Origin: Camelus bactrianus
Lineage: Eukaryota; Chordata; Mammalia; Artiodactyla; Camelidae
NCBI RefSeq assembly: GCF_048773025.1
Contig: NC_133559.1
Span: 24,520,501 to 24,584,500, forward strand
Direction: 5' to 3'
DNA length: 64,000 bases
Shown here: positions 11,567 to 23,184 of the stretch, piece by piece
Layout: each line of letters starts with the position of its first letter
How positions within the stretch are numbered: position 1 is the stretch's first letter
The notes under the pieces: model-generated
Told to the model about the DNA's origin: nothing
Seen by the model: only the letters and a program-made list of their open reading frames with translations
Databases searched by the model: none
Translations under genes and position numbers: made by a program

Positions 11567-12975
11567 CAGTGGTCTTTAAACTGTGGTCTGTGGAACCTCA
11601 GAACCCAAAAATCTCCTGATCTGCTAGGTAACTGTTTTTATAATAAAATTTGCCTTTTTTTTTAAAGCTGTGTTGACATTTGCACTGCTGATACAAAAGC
11701 AGTTGTGAGTAGATCTACTGGTGCAGCAGCAGGAGCAAGGCTGCGACACCAAAGCACCAGCAGTGACCACGGTCTTCTCGGCCGCGTGTGTTAGGGAGAA
11801 GAGCCAGTCTGACATAAGGACATCCTTGAGAACTCAGTGAAAATCTTTAACTTTATTAAATCTCAACCCGAGTGTTTATGTCTTTTTTAGCATTCAGTGC
11901 GACGACATGGGGGTACGGGTAACCTGCATACCGAAGTATGGTGATTATCACCGTGGAAAGCGTTTGTGCAAATTGAGCTGCAAGCCAAACTTACCATTTG
12001 TTTTTCATGAAGCATCATTTTTACTTGAAAGAACAACTGAAAAGCAAATTATAGTTATTCAGTCTTGGTTATTTGTCAGACATTTTCTAGAAAAAGAAAG
12101 ACATAAACCTGTCTCTTAAGGTGAAAAAAGCAACAGTATTTACTGACAATGATAAAATTTAAGACGGAAAATGAAGATCAGTATTTTGGAAAACTTGAAT
12201 CTGCCACCTGGAGCTTGACAGCTTCCCAGTATTAGATTAGTGTGAGATCAAGACTTTTCTGCAGATTAATGAATGTGATTTCTTGATACTATATAATGAA
12301 AAGTGTCATTGGAAGATCTGCAAAACTAAGTGAACCATTTTTTTCTAAATGATCAGTGCATAGTGTCCCAAACTCATGCATATGGGTAGAAAGATCCAAT
12401 CAAAGGGCAGGGTAGATCAGTGGTTTTTAATGTAACAGAGGATGAAAAGTATTGGAGTAGTGTCAGATTCCACATTTTACTCACTTTTAAGAAGCAACTG
12501 CTTGTCAGTTTTTGGTATAGTATTAGAAAAGATGATCCACAGTTATCTGAAAATGCTATTAAAATATCCTCCCCTTTTCCAGCTGTGTACCTGTGTGAGT
12601 CTAGATTTTCTACTTCTACTTCAACCGAGACAGCATAAAGCAAGAGGTAGAACGTTGAAGCAGGTATAAGAAACCAGCTGCTTTCTGTTCAGCCAGATGT
12701 TACAGAGATTTGTGAAACTTCAAGCAGTGTCACTCCTCTCACTTATTTTTTTGTTTTATTTTGCAAAATGGTTATATTTCATCAAAAATGTGTTATTTAT
12801 ATTAACATGCAATAGATCTGTAATTCTTAATAAATAAATACTTTAAACATTTCTGTTTTAATTTCTAACATGGTAAATATTGATAAATATAACCCACATA
12901 AACAAAAGCTCTTTGAAGTCCTCAATTTTAAAAGTCTAAAGGGATCATGAGATCAAAAAATTTGGAGAATTGCTG
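11567..12975 (+). mobile_element. hAT (Charlie-like) DNA transposon remnant, about 1.4 kb
   Basis: The ends form imperfect terminal inverted repeats: CAGTGGTCTTTAAACT at the left and, reversed, CAGCAATTCTCCAAAT at the right. The interior keeps a decayed hAT transposase C-terminus. In the frame at 12420-12638, the residues FWYSIRKDDPQLSENA and FPAVYLCESRFST match the hAT dimerisation motif (usual form: L-P-F-P-T-T-Y-L-C-E-A-G-F-S). Downstream the frame is closed, and the N-terminal zinc-finger and catalytic parts are missing or unreadable, so it is inactive. The 8-base duplications expected for hAT elements are not evident. The exact subfamily needs a library search. Confidence 0.75.
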
Positions 12976-15179
12976 GTATACATGATAATATCCAAAGAAG
13001 TGCTTTCCATTGGGATTCATTGAGTGACCTCTGATTCTTTTTAATGTTTCTAAAATTATTCACTTTTTTGTAATAAGGCCAGTGTTCAGTGTCCTTAGTA
13101 TCCTTAAAGGAATGGAACAGTACAAATCTAAAATTTCTTTCTAGTTTTGCTATTAAGATTCTTACTGGTAATTCTAAGGTAGTTATCCTTTTCTTTGGTG
13201 AATTTTAGATACTAAATACAATTGGAAGTCAGAAATTAGAAGTATGCCGCTGGAACAAGAGAGACAGAGGGTGGGCGGGAGGGAGGGGTAGGTAGAATTA
13301 ATAAAGTGAAATAAAGCAATACCTGAGTTTTCCCATTAACTGAGTTTTCCCATTAATACAGTCTCAGTATACAGGCTTTACGAGTATACTGTTAAACATT
13401 TATTTAGCCATGGAAATGAGGATATGATAGTATGAATAAATAAAATTTCTAGGCTTCAAAAAAAAAATCTAGTTCTATATTGTTACTTAAAAATGCCCTT
13501 TAAACCTTGATCCAGAAATGCTAAAAGGAACCAAAAAAAAGAGAAAGAAATCACTTATCCTCACTTCTTTTGTATTTTCTTCCTCTATATAGATTCTTAT
13601 AAAATGATCATAAAGTAGACATTAGATTATAGAAAAAATGTGAAACTATAAAATTAACAACATGGGTAATCAACATCATACTTTAGACAAAAAAAATTAA
13701 AATATGGAAGCATTGTTCACTATTTCATTCTGCTTTTAGCACTGGGGAGGAGTAATTCGAGGTCCCACCATGCTTTATGAAACACTGTCTTGTTTCACAA
13801 TGTCGTGAAGAAACCAGGGACAAAGCTCTGACTGGAGAAAGGGAGAACATGAAGGAAGACTGTAAGAGAAGTACTCAGGGGGACACAGGGAAGATAAGTT
13901 AGGTTTTCTTAAATTCAGTGCTGATGCAGATTTATATTTTGTCAGGAAACCTGGGTTATGCTGTAATACAGTTTCCTATATTCTAAGTCTATCAATGCCT
14001 CCTTGCTCAGTGTGGATCATAACATTGCTATTCAGATTAAATTACAGAGGGCAGTTTAGGTCACCCACGGTCAACTTACATAAGAAGGTTAGTCATTTGA
14101 ATGAAAACTTGTCTAGGCCACAAAACCTCACATTTTCACACAAAGTAGGTGCATCCCTCTCTGTCGAAGTAGGCTTGGTATTTGACTCTAAAGATAGGCC
14201 TACATTGTGGTTAAAAATCTAATCCTTTTGTTTGTCCAAATCGTGTGAAGAAAATCAGCTCTGACATGGCTTTTAAGTTTTGGCAAGAATCTCTTATCCG
14301 TGTCAAAGTATTAAAAGAGTCAATTTCCTTAAAGCTTTTTGCGGTAATTTTAGGAAATTTTGAAGTATAAAGGAAACTTTAATTTAAATGCTTGCAGTAG
14401 AAGGGAGAGTGGAGGGTGGGGAAGAGAGCATTGGTGTGGAATGGAGAAGCTGTTGATGCAGCGTGTCCTGGTGTGTGTAGTTCAGAGGAGATAAAAGCAG
14501 AAAAATAAGGGGGAACAGGAACAACAGTGAACATCTAAGAATTAGTAACATGTCTCGCCAAGCCCTAGTAACATTATTGGTTCTTGGATTTTGGGTTATT
14601 TTGGAGGGCAATTGATAAGCTCCTCCAAAATGCAGAGCAACAGGATAGATAGATTTAGATAGACTTTTAGAGAGGACAGGAAGTTAAGCCGGAAGGAGCA
14701 CTGAAGGTAACATCGGACACGTAGGGAATGTAAGAAGAGAGCTGTACATGTAGTGCCCTAATTACTGACTTGCTTACTTTCTATAGGTCTCCGGCTGTAG
14801 TTATGCATATTTGAATAACTGCAGTATAAAACAGCTAGATTATGTGAATTTCCTTGAAATCAGGCAATACCAGGAATACTTATCATCCTGTAATAAAAAG
14901 ACTAAAAGTCTGTAGAAAGTAATGAAGACTCTCACCTAATAGATAATATGTGCTTATTTATAATTTACAACTCTCTTGCCCTTGTGGGTTTCTTCAGATT
15001 GAGGTGTTTCTCTAGCATAATAATTAAATAGTAATAAGTAATGTATTTTAAATGTTCCTTGCAGTATATTCCTGAGATGAATTAGTCCTTCATAGCTAAA
15101 GAACTTTTAATATATATTGAACTGTCATAAAAGCCTCATTCAATGGACCTAATGTGTACGATGTGTACTAGTGGTCAAG
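12976..15179. other. Intronic sequence, one G-quadruplex motif, otherwise unrecognised
   Basis: No coding exon or named repeat seen. It includes a G4 motif at 13269-13288 and a duplicated phrase near 13325-13358 (TGAGTTTTCCCATTAA occurs twice in tandem). Confidence 0.45.
13269..13288 (+). other. G-quadruplex motif with one-base loops
   Basis: Five G tracts (GGG T GGG C GGG A GGG A GGGG) separated by single bases form a strong four-tetrad-capable motif on the RASAL2 sense strand, so it would also be present in the pre-mRNA. Confidence 0.75.
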
Positions 15180-15520
15180 ATATGTTCCAAGTTTTGTAAA
15201 TATTGCTGCTCTGAACATTAGGGTGCATGTGTCATTTTGAATTAGTGTTTTCAGTTTTTTTCGAATATATACCCACGAGTGGAATTGCTGGGTCATATGG
15301 TAGTTCTGTTTTTAGTTTTTTTGAGAAACCTCCATACTATTTTCCATAGTGGCTGCACCAATTTGTATTCTCACAAACAGTGTACAAGGGTTCTCTTATC
15401 TCCACATCCTTGCCAGCATCTGTTACTTGTAAACTTTTTGATCATAGCCATTCTGATAGATGTAAGGTGATAGCTCATTTTGCTTTTGATTTGCATTTCC
15501 CTGAAGATTAGTTAGGGGGG
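15180..15520 (-). mobile_element. L1 ORF2 3' fragment, minus strand
   Basis: Reverse-complement L1 ORF2 text: ACCCACGAGTGGAATTGCTGG, AACCTCCATACTATTTTCCA, GTGGCTGCACCAATTTGTAT, and TTTGCATTTCCCTGAAG near the right end. It covers the same ORF2 region as 15890-16210 in the next element but in the opposite direction, and has no 3' end of its own. Confidence 0.85.
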
Positions 15521-15582
15521 TTATGTTCCAAATTTTACAACAGCCCAAATGAGTGTATAGTTCATATAAAAAATTTTAAGTG

Positions 15583-16785
15583 GTTTTTTTTGAGATGTGA
15601 CTCCAAAAGCAAAGGCAACAAAAGCAAAAATAAACAAGCAGGACTTTATCAAACTAAAAACCTTCTGCACAGCAAGGGAACCATCAACAAAATGAAATGG
15701 CGGCCTACTGAATGGGAGTAAGTCATACATCTGATAAGGAGTTAACATCCAAAATATGTGAAGAACTCATACAACTCAGCACAAAACACAAGCACTATGA
15801 TTAAAAAATGGGCAAAGGATCTGAATAGACATTTTTCCAAAGAAAACATACAGATGGACAGCAGATCCATATGTAAAGGTGTTCAACTTCCCTAATCATC
15901 AGGGAAATGCAAATCAAAACCACACTGGGATATCACTCACACCTGTTATAATGGCTGTCATCAAAAAGACAAGAAATAACCAGTGTTGGTGAGGCTGTGA
16001 GGAAAAAGGAACACTTGTGCACTGTTGGTAGGAGAGTAAATTGATGCAGCCCCTATGGAAAACAGTATGGAATTTCCTCAAAAAATTAAAAATAGTATTA
16101 TCATACAATCCAGCAATGTCATTTCTGGATATTTATCCAAAGAACATGAAACCTCTAATTGGAAAATATATATGAACCCCTGTGTTTATTGCATCATTAT
16201 TTACAGTAGCCAAGATGTGGAAACACTAAGTGTCCATCAGTGGATGTATAGAATACTACTCAGCCATTAAAAAAAATGAAATCTTGTCATTTATGAGGGC
16301 ATGGATGGACATTGAGGGTATTATGCTAAATGAAGTAAGTCAGACAGAGAAAGACAAACACCGTATGATCTCACTTAAATGTGGAATCTAAAAACTGAAA
16401 CAAATGAACAAATAAAACTCGTAGATGCAGGAATAGAACAGTGATTGCCAAGAGGAAGAGGGGTTGAGGGTCTGGGTGAGATGGGTGAACGGGATCAAGA
16501 GGTACAAACCCCCAAGTTATAAGTAAATTGTGGGAATGTCAAGTACAACGTGATGACTATAGTCAATAATGTTGTCATGCATATTTGAAAGTTGCCAAAA
16601 GAGTAAATCTTAAAAAGTTCTTATCAGACAAAAAAAACCCATTTGTAATATTTTATGGTGATGGATGGTAACTAGACTTATTGTAGTCATTATTTTGCAG
16701 TGTATACAAATACTGAATCATTATGGTGTATACTTCAAACTAATATGTTACATATCAATTATACCTCAGTTTGAAAAATATTAAA
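15583..16785 (+). mobile_element. L1 ORF2 C-terminus plus 3' UTR
   Basis: The sequence follows L1 ORF2 in order: ACAAAAGCAAAAATAAACAA, AAACCTTCTGCACAGCAAGG, GGCCTACTGAATGGGAG, GGGAAATGCAAATCAAAACC, then CCATTAAAAAAAATGAAATC. The 3' UTR includes TATGATCTCACTTAAATGTG and ends near TCAATTATACCTCAGTTTGA. The element is 5'-truncated, with interrupted reading frames and no clear target-site duplication, so it is old. Confidence 0.9.
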
Positions 16786-16921
16786 GTAACATAGGAAATG
16801 AGATGTTTAGAAGAGGTGAAACATTGAAATTTGATATTGTGTACCTCCGCCTTTAAGAGACATGATGGTAATATATTTAGATCTTCCCTTGAGGAAATTG
16901 CCTTCTGTGTTTTTAAGATCT

Positions 16922-16937
16922 TACTGGCCTCTAGTGG
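16922..16937 (-). promoter_or_regulatory. CTCF-like motif, minus orientation
   Basis: The reverse complement CCACTAGAGGCCAGTA fits the degenerate core CCASYAGRKGGCRSYV at 15 of 16 positions. It lies about 0.5 kb upstream of the 17445 exon. Motif only; binding is not shown. Confidence 0.4.
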
Positions 16938-17444
16938 TAATATAATGCTAGCCATTTCTAATCTTATGACCGATTAGAAATAAAGCCATTTTGAAGGTGT
17001 AGGCTACCAATAACTTCACTCTTTCAGTTCTGGATCAGTAGTACTTTCCAAACGTACATTCAACATCATCTTCTTCCTGAAGACTGTCTATCTTTTGTTC
17101 TTGTCTCTGAGTCACCCCCATCTCTTTATTTTGAGTGATACTGGTTTTGCTCTGAAGAGACCTTCCATTATTTTGGTGCACATACAGTGGTGATTACTCT
17201 GTCAAGTTTGTGCTAACAATTCTTCCGAGAGTGTTTCAGCCCTCTTTTCTGCAGATTCTCGGGCAAATTTTTCCTTCTGTATATAACTTTTTATTTTCTT
17301 CAGAGGAATTTAAGTTTTCAGTTTGCCATTTAGACTTATGTTTAGAGCTCTTTAATTTGATTTTGAAGACCCTTACATTGGAAATACTAGTTTCCCAAGG
17401 ATGGTAATGATTTGTCTTTTTTGTTTATTGTGTTCGTCACACAG

Positions 17445-17572
17445 ATGTGAAAGGGCCACCCACCCACCGTCTGTCTTGTGGTCAGTCACCCTACACTGAG
17501 ACGACAACATGGGAGCGGAAGTACTGCATCCTCACGGACAGCCAGCTGGTGCTGCTCAATAAGGAGAAGGAG
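17445..17572 (+). CDS. RASAL2: RASAL2 coding exon (long isoform), N-terminal half of split PH domain
   Basis: The exon is preceded by a T-rich tract and CACACAG, and is followed by GTGAGG. With one base from the previous exon it encodes 43 residues, beginning DVKGPPTHRLSCGQSPY and containing TTTWERKYCILTDSQLVLL, ending NKEKE in phase 0. This matches the N-terminal part of long-isoform RASAL2, a Ras GTPase-activating protein of the SynGAP family that stimulates GTP hydrolysis by Ras at the membrane. The W-x-R-K-Y-x-x-L-T-D pattern is the first beta strands of a PH domain. The second half of that domain is encoded downstream of this window. The upstream first exon is also outside the window. 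The reading frame is intact and splice sites are canonical. Identification is by memory of the human protein; the residue-level match is extensive, so confidence is high. Confidence 0.95.
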
Positions 17573-19849
17573 GTGAGGGGGACACTTCTGAGAAGAGCTA
17601 CTTCCCTTTTCTGACCAAATTCCTAAATAATCTAGTTTTTACTTGCATTTTGATAAATTGCATTTATGAAAATGGAGGCTTTATGAATGTTACACTGTTA
17701 AGTAGGTCTAAAGGGCTGATAATGTCATAATGATATGTGATTGCCATGAAGGAGTGACTCCCATAAGACAGGGCTGGATTTTCACTGAGCAGCAGTGACA
17801 GAGACACTGAGTTGAGTAATTTAGAGTGAGAATGGCTTGGATTGTGTAGGCCTGTCCCCGAAAGTGGTCCAGGGGGACTATTGGAAATTATATTGGTCTA
17901 GCTCCTAGCAAGTAACAAATGGCACAGTCAGTAGATTAATTGAAAGAGATTTAATGAAGGGACTGTTTCCAGAAGCATGGGATGCATAGGGGACCCACCG
18001 GAGGGTGATGAGCCAGCAACTTGTCACCCTAGACCTTCAGGGCAAGGGAAGGGAGCAGTGTTCCTGGAACCCGGAGAACTGTGTTGCATGAGAGGGCCAC
18101 GTGGCAGTTGCTGTGGCTATAAAAGAACACAGCCTCTGTCAAACCTCAAATGGCCAGCAAGGAGACACAACACAGGACGAACAGAGCAGCTCTCTTTTCC
18201 TGCTTTCTGATTCCTTGCCAGTGTTACCTGCTGGCCAAACCTAAGTTGAAGCCAAAGGAAAAGATTGCTTTTGATGTGTTCTCTAGAGATTTGCTTCCTG
18301 AGACCCAGCAAGGGAGCGAAGGGCAGAGAGTAGATCTGGACTAGCAGATAGAATGGAATGAGCACAGACATCTAGTTCTGGGATGACATCTAGAGAACAC
18401 AGACTCTCTGTCCCTCGAAGTTAAAAAAAAACTCTTGAGCTCATCATATACTATTGCTGTTTTACTCCTCAAACTATTACAGGGTACAAATCCTTCCATA
18501 TCCAAGTAATTCATTTGCTTATTGGTGACTTATCAGCTGGTTGACTTGGTAGGACCATAAAACCACCCCACTTCCAACCTCCACAAACACAAAAAAATGA
18601 GTATGAGAAGAAGTATCCTTCTTGACAAAGAAGACGGATAATGGGAGGGAAGGAGAAGAAGAGATCTCATTCAGTGCAGGAGAAAGATATATTGCCAGAA
18701 TATATGTAAATAACTGGAGAGCTTCAGGTAGGGTGTCAGTTTTGTAAGTCATCCCTCAGGAAAAGTGAGTTCAGAGGCAGCAGGGCACAGAAACGACTTT
18801 TCTTAATTCTCGCCTGTGATCCCTACCTTCCTTTTCTCTTCCTCTCTTCTCCCCCTTGCTGTCCCTTTTCTCTTCCACCTCTTCTTTTACTCAACATTTT
18901 TAATATCGTAAAGGCAAGGTCATAACAATAAAGCCGTTTCAGTTTCTTCTTTTGTTTTCAGAGGCAGTTTTTATTTGGAAGGGCCTGGTGAATGTGCCCT
19001 CTATGACCTGGCTTATTTTTTTTTTCTCCAGCCATTTGAAAAATGTCTCTTGCTTTTGTTACCGTCTCACTACCCATGACCCTTTTCCGGCATTTTAATA
19101 TAATTAAATTTTATTGTATTAAAATAATTTAATCAAAGCCAGCCCATTCTGGAGCAGTATAGTACATGTTGCTTTGTTTATATTAAGTAGATACATAATA
19201 AAAATTGGTGGAGTGAATGTTAGTATAGAAGATTTCTAACTATCCAGTTTGCATAAACAGATAATTCAAAATGTGCACTTAAACCAATCTACTCTGTCAG
19301 CAGTATTTTATCAGAACTATGTTAATCAGGAGTGATATGAACAAATCATACGCCATCTTTTTGCCCTTACCTACATTTTATTCAATTTAGTAATGTAAGA
19401 AATTAAATAGCCCAAAGATGGATAGCATAAAGTCAAAAGCACGGCTTCTCTAGAAGCAAGATGTAATCTGTGGATTAAATGTTACTGATCAATTGAGTAA
19501 TTCAGGCTTGGGCCCCATAAAACAACTTTAGTCCCGTAAAATAACTATCCATGATGAATAATTTTCTAAAACAATTTTTATGTACTTTATCCTGTTTTAT
19601 ACCAGCCATCATGAGGAGCCCTAGACTTCTGGGGAGCCCCTCATCTTCCACTCCACTGTGGCTCTGAGTATCCCCTTCTGTGTCCCTGCCTTCTGCTCAT
19701 CCTTTCCCAGTCTTACAGCCCTTTCACTGTGCCCTCTGCGACTCATGGTCCGTCATCAGCCAGATCAGCTATTTCTTTGCCTCTTCTCTGAAGGAAGTCC
19801 TTAACTTCTTGGTCTAGCTTCCTTGAGGTCACTGTCCTCCATGAAGTCC
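17573..19849. other. Intronic sequence, mostly unrecognised
   Basis: Start of the 13.2-kb intron (17573-30748). The part at about 17870-18340 has the look of an old interspersed repeat (a CTCCTAGCAAGTAACAAATGG-like start, then TAATGAAGGGACTGTTT), but I cannot name it. The 19620-19849 part is L2-like in style. No exon was seen. Confidence 0.4.
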
Positions 19850-20589
19850 TGTGTTTCTCCCACAGCCCTCGCACCATGCTGCCTGAAAGAGGTACCCTTC
19901 TCCTCTCATAGCGCCTCCTGTCTATTCTTCATTTTCCTGCATCCCATGTTGTAGTCATCCAATCCCAGTCATTCCTCCTCATTTTTTGTTGATTTTCATT
20001 CCTGGCTCATTATCATTATCTGCAGCAGTACCCTAGCCTCAATTTGAGATGGTCCAATATCTACAGAGATGATTGCTTCAGCACACTGGCTCTCAGTTCC
20101 TTGTACTCCTCACCTCCAAGAATCTTTTCCTCCACTCTGCCTCATTGCTATGACTTCTTCATATTCTCTGCATGCATCTTACTGTCTGACCATCACCTGC
20201 TCTCTTTCTGGCTCATCCCCTTTTCCCAACAACTTTTCAGTACTTTTGGGACTTATGGTCCATTGTCCCTGTCACCTTTCTGCCCCTCATGTCTCTGATA
20301 TCCTCTATTCCCTCTCTCCCAGCTTGAATACTGTGACCAGACATTTTAATCTTTGCACACCATTTCCCTGTCCTTTTTTTGCATCATTGTACTCACTTGG
20401 CAGTGTCATAGGTCAGTTAAATCCTGCTCCTCATCTGTCCTGCCCAGCTTCCGAGCAGCATAGTGTGTTTGGAGAAAACCACTCCACCATGCTGATGGTG
20501 TTTAAACTAATGGCAGCAAACCTCATGTGAGGGTTGCTTGGCCTTCACAGAACATTTCCCAGTCTGATCACTGTCCAGCCCTCCTGGAC

Positions 20590-20949
20590 TAGTGCTGCTC
20601 AGTCTGTGTGTGGTGAAGGGCCAGTATTTTCCCTACCTCATCATGCATAGTAGAATTCAGTAATATGAATTGTTAAGAAAAATAAAGTTTTAAAAAGATA
20701 AAAATGTAAGTCCAAATTTTTATTAGGTTTAACAGAAATGAAATTACAGTTCAATAAATAGTCATAACATAAGAAAAGAAGGAACAAAATTACAAAAATT
20801 GTACCTGTTCATGGAGAGTGTGCTGTACAATGAGGTGAATCCACTGGTCACACCAGGTACACTTCTCAGTTTCTGTGTTGTTGTGTATCGTGGACCATTA
20901 ACAGTTTGCAGGACAGCACAGATCTGTGGACCACACTTTGAATAGCACA
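20590..20949. mobile_element. Possible hAT-type non-autonomous element
   Basis: The right edge, reversed, reads GTGCTATTCAAAGTGTGGTC, a start typical of MER-type hAT elements. The left edge AGTGCTGCTCAGTCTGTG is a loose inverted match. The block splits the L2 described around it, which supports it being an insertion. Confidence 0.45.
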
Positions 20950-21439
20950 ATCCAAAATGATTTCTAAGATTTTTTTTTCACACTTCCTTTTCTATTCTAA
21001 TTCCTTCTCTATTACCTTCAATTATAGCTAATTACTTTGCTTTGTGCTTCACTGAGAAAATTCAGGCACTCAGAAGAGAACTCTATTACCTTGTCTGTCT
21101 GTCCACCAACAACTATTTCCTTAAACCCTGATTTCCCTCCTTTAACTGTGGTTGAACTGCCCACAGTCTGATTATCAGCCCCTCCCCTTACGCCCATTTT
21201 GTTACTTCTTGCCTTTTCAGTTCTCTCTTACCTCTCTCTTACCTCTCTTACATCTTCAGCTCTGCTCTCTGCCAGATCATTCCCATCAGCATGCTGTTAT
21301 TTTTCCCATCTTAAAGAAAAAAGTAAGCCTGTGTTAACCTTCACTTGTACCTCCAGTTACCACCCCTTTGTTTCCCTTACCAGCAAAAATTCTCAGAACT
21401 TCTAAACTCACTGTCTCTAATTCTTCTGTTATTCTCTCT

Positions 21440-22000
21440 TTTTTTTCCCCAGTACTTCAGTGTTTATATATTTTGATTTTTAAAATTCTGTCTTCTATAT
21501 ACAGCTCTGTGCCCACATAAGCACATCAACTTTGAAGTGGACAATCCACTTGCTCTTCAATCCAAAGGTCTATTGGAAATAATACCCATTAAAGTCTAGC
21601 TGAGTTTTGAGTTTACTCCTGGTGGCTATTCACACACATAGATCATGTCAAGACAAGAAGACTATGACTTGGATCTTGTGCCCTTTCTCCTTTCTATGCC
21701 TGTCTAAGCCACCATAGAGTGACTCCTTTTCCTGTCCTTTTCCCAGGGGTGAACTAGTCTGGGGTGGAAGCACAAAGGGTTTTCTAATGATTGACATGGA
21801 GGGTGGACGGGCATTAAGAAGATGAAGTGGAGGAAGAAGGAACAGTCTAGGCTTAGAGCTTTCCCCGGCTCAGGAGAAGGCAGAAGCGAGGGATGCTGAA
21901 GGACCTGGAGACAGCTGGTGTGACTGGGGTCCAGAGAGAGCGTGGGGGACTGAGGGAGGGAGGCAGGGACTTTTAAGGGCTCCTCTCATTTCTCTTAAAC
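21440..22000. other. Unassigned insert within the long L2
   Basis: L2 similarity stops near 21440 and resumes near 22000. The intervening bases have no family I can name. The second half is purine-rich (21780-21980). Confidence 0.4.
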
Positions 22001-22985
22001 CTAGTTCAGTCACACTCTGACCTCCATCACTTTGTGAAAATTGCTCTTGTTAAGCTCATTGGTGACCTCACACTGGTAAATTCAGTGGTCAGTTCTCACA
22101 TCTCATCTTACTTAATCTGTTAGTGACATTTAATGCAACCAGTCACTCATTCCTTCTTCTAGAACCACTTTCTTCACTTGACTTCCATGACTCTGCGCTC
22201 TCTTAGTTTTCCTCCTGCCTCCCTGGCATTTCCTTCTGAGTCATCTCTGCAGATTTCTCTTCTACTCTCCACATGCCAACAGGGAGTGCTACAGAGTTCA
22301 GTCTGTGGACCTCACTTCGTTAGGAATCTCATCCAATCTTATGATTTCAAATACTGTCTAATGCTGATGATCCTGATTTTATATCTGAAGCCTACACATC
22401 TCCCTTCTCTAGAGTCATATATCCATCTGCCCATTATGCACCTCTGCTTAGATATGTAATAGTCATTTCCAACATGCTCCACACTGAGCTGCTAATTCTG
22501 CCTCCGAAACCATCTCCGTTACTGACAGTCCCATCCTTCCAAGCCCCCACCCCCCCCAACCCCTTCCCACTCACTGTTTCAGCTATTAAGCACATCAAGC
22601 ATGTTCCTGCCTCAAGACCTTACTTAGCCTTGACTTTTCCCTCTGATATTTACATGACTCACTTTCTGACCTTCTTCAGCTCTTTGCTTGCATATCATCT
22701 GCTCAATAAGGCCTACACTCACCAAATTATTTAAAATTGCATCCTCTCCCTCTATCTTCATTTAGAACTCCTGATCTAATTACCCGGCTCTATCCCCCTC
22801 ACCCCATAGCATTTACCACCTTCAAAAATGCTATATAATTAATTTTTTGTGTTTATTGTCTCTTTTCTCCTTTATAAGCTTTTAGGGTAGGGATTTTTGT
22901 CTATTTTTCAGTGCTGTATCCCTCAGCGCTTAGAACAGTTGCAGACATATGAGTAAATTCTCAATAAATATTTGTCGAATAAATT

Positions 22986-23184
22986 TTGAAAAAGCCAAAT
23001 TATAAACTTTGATTCCTGAATTTCCTTAATGTAAGTTTGAGAGGAAACGAACCTTCTATTTTTTCTTTTTTGTGTGATGTCTTCCCACAACAAGAGGCTT
23101 AATTACATATTTTTTCTAAAACTGGATAATAAATATGGGGAAAGATAATCCATACGATGCTATTCCACTGGAATATGTAATTCC
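22986..23184. other. Short unique spacer
   Basis: Between two L2 copies; nothing recognised. Confidence 0.4.

Larger units (their letters stand above)
19850..22985 (+). repeat. Long L2 LINE (ORF2 region through 3' end), interrupted
   Basis: Four collinear L2 blocks run in one direction. 19850-20530 is the endonuclease side; the frame at 20044-20298 reads SDHHLLSF, typical of L2. 21000-21440 corresponds to the L2 reverse-transcriptase N-terminal region (CCCATCAGCATGCTGTTATT, ATCTTAAAGAAAAAA, AGTTACCACCCCTTTGTTTC). 22000-22740 is the central and C-terminal part (GGTGACCTCACACTGGTAAA, ATGCTGATGATCCTGATTTT, CATGCTCCACACTGAGCTGC). 22740-22985 is the 3' end, closing with TCTCAATAAATATTTGTCGA. A hAT-like insertion (20590-20949) and about 560 bp of unrelated sequence (21440-22000) break it. 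Most L2 copies keep only a short 3' end, so about 2.2 kb of L2 is long. Its frames are interrupted. Confidence 0.7.

Noticed and set aside
20069-20530. 153-codon open frame as a gene
   Set aside because: It falls in the L2 ORF2 region and is in a different frame from the recognisable L2 residues (SDHHLLSF).
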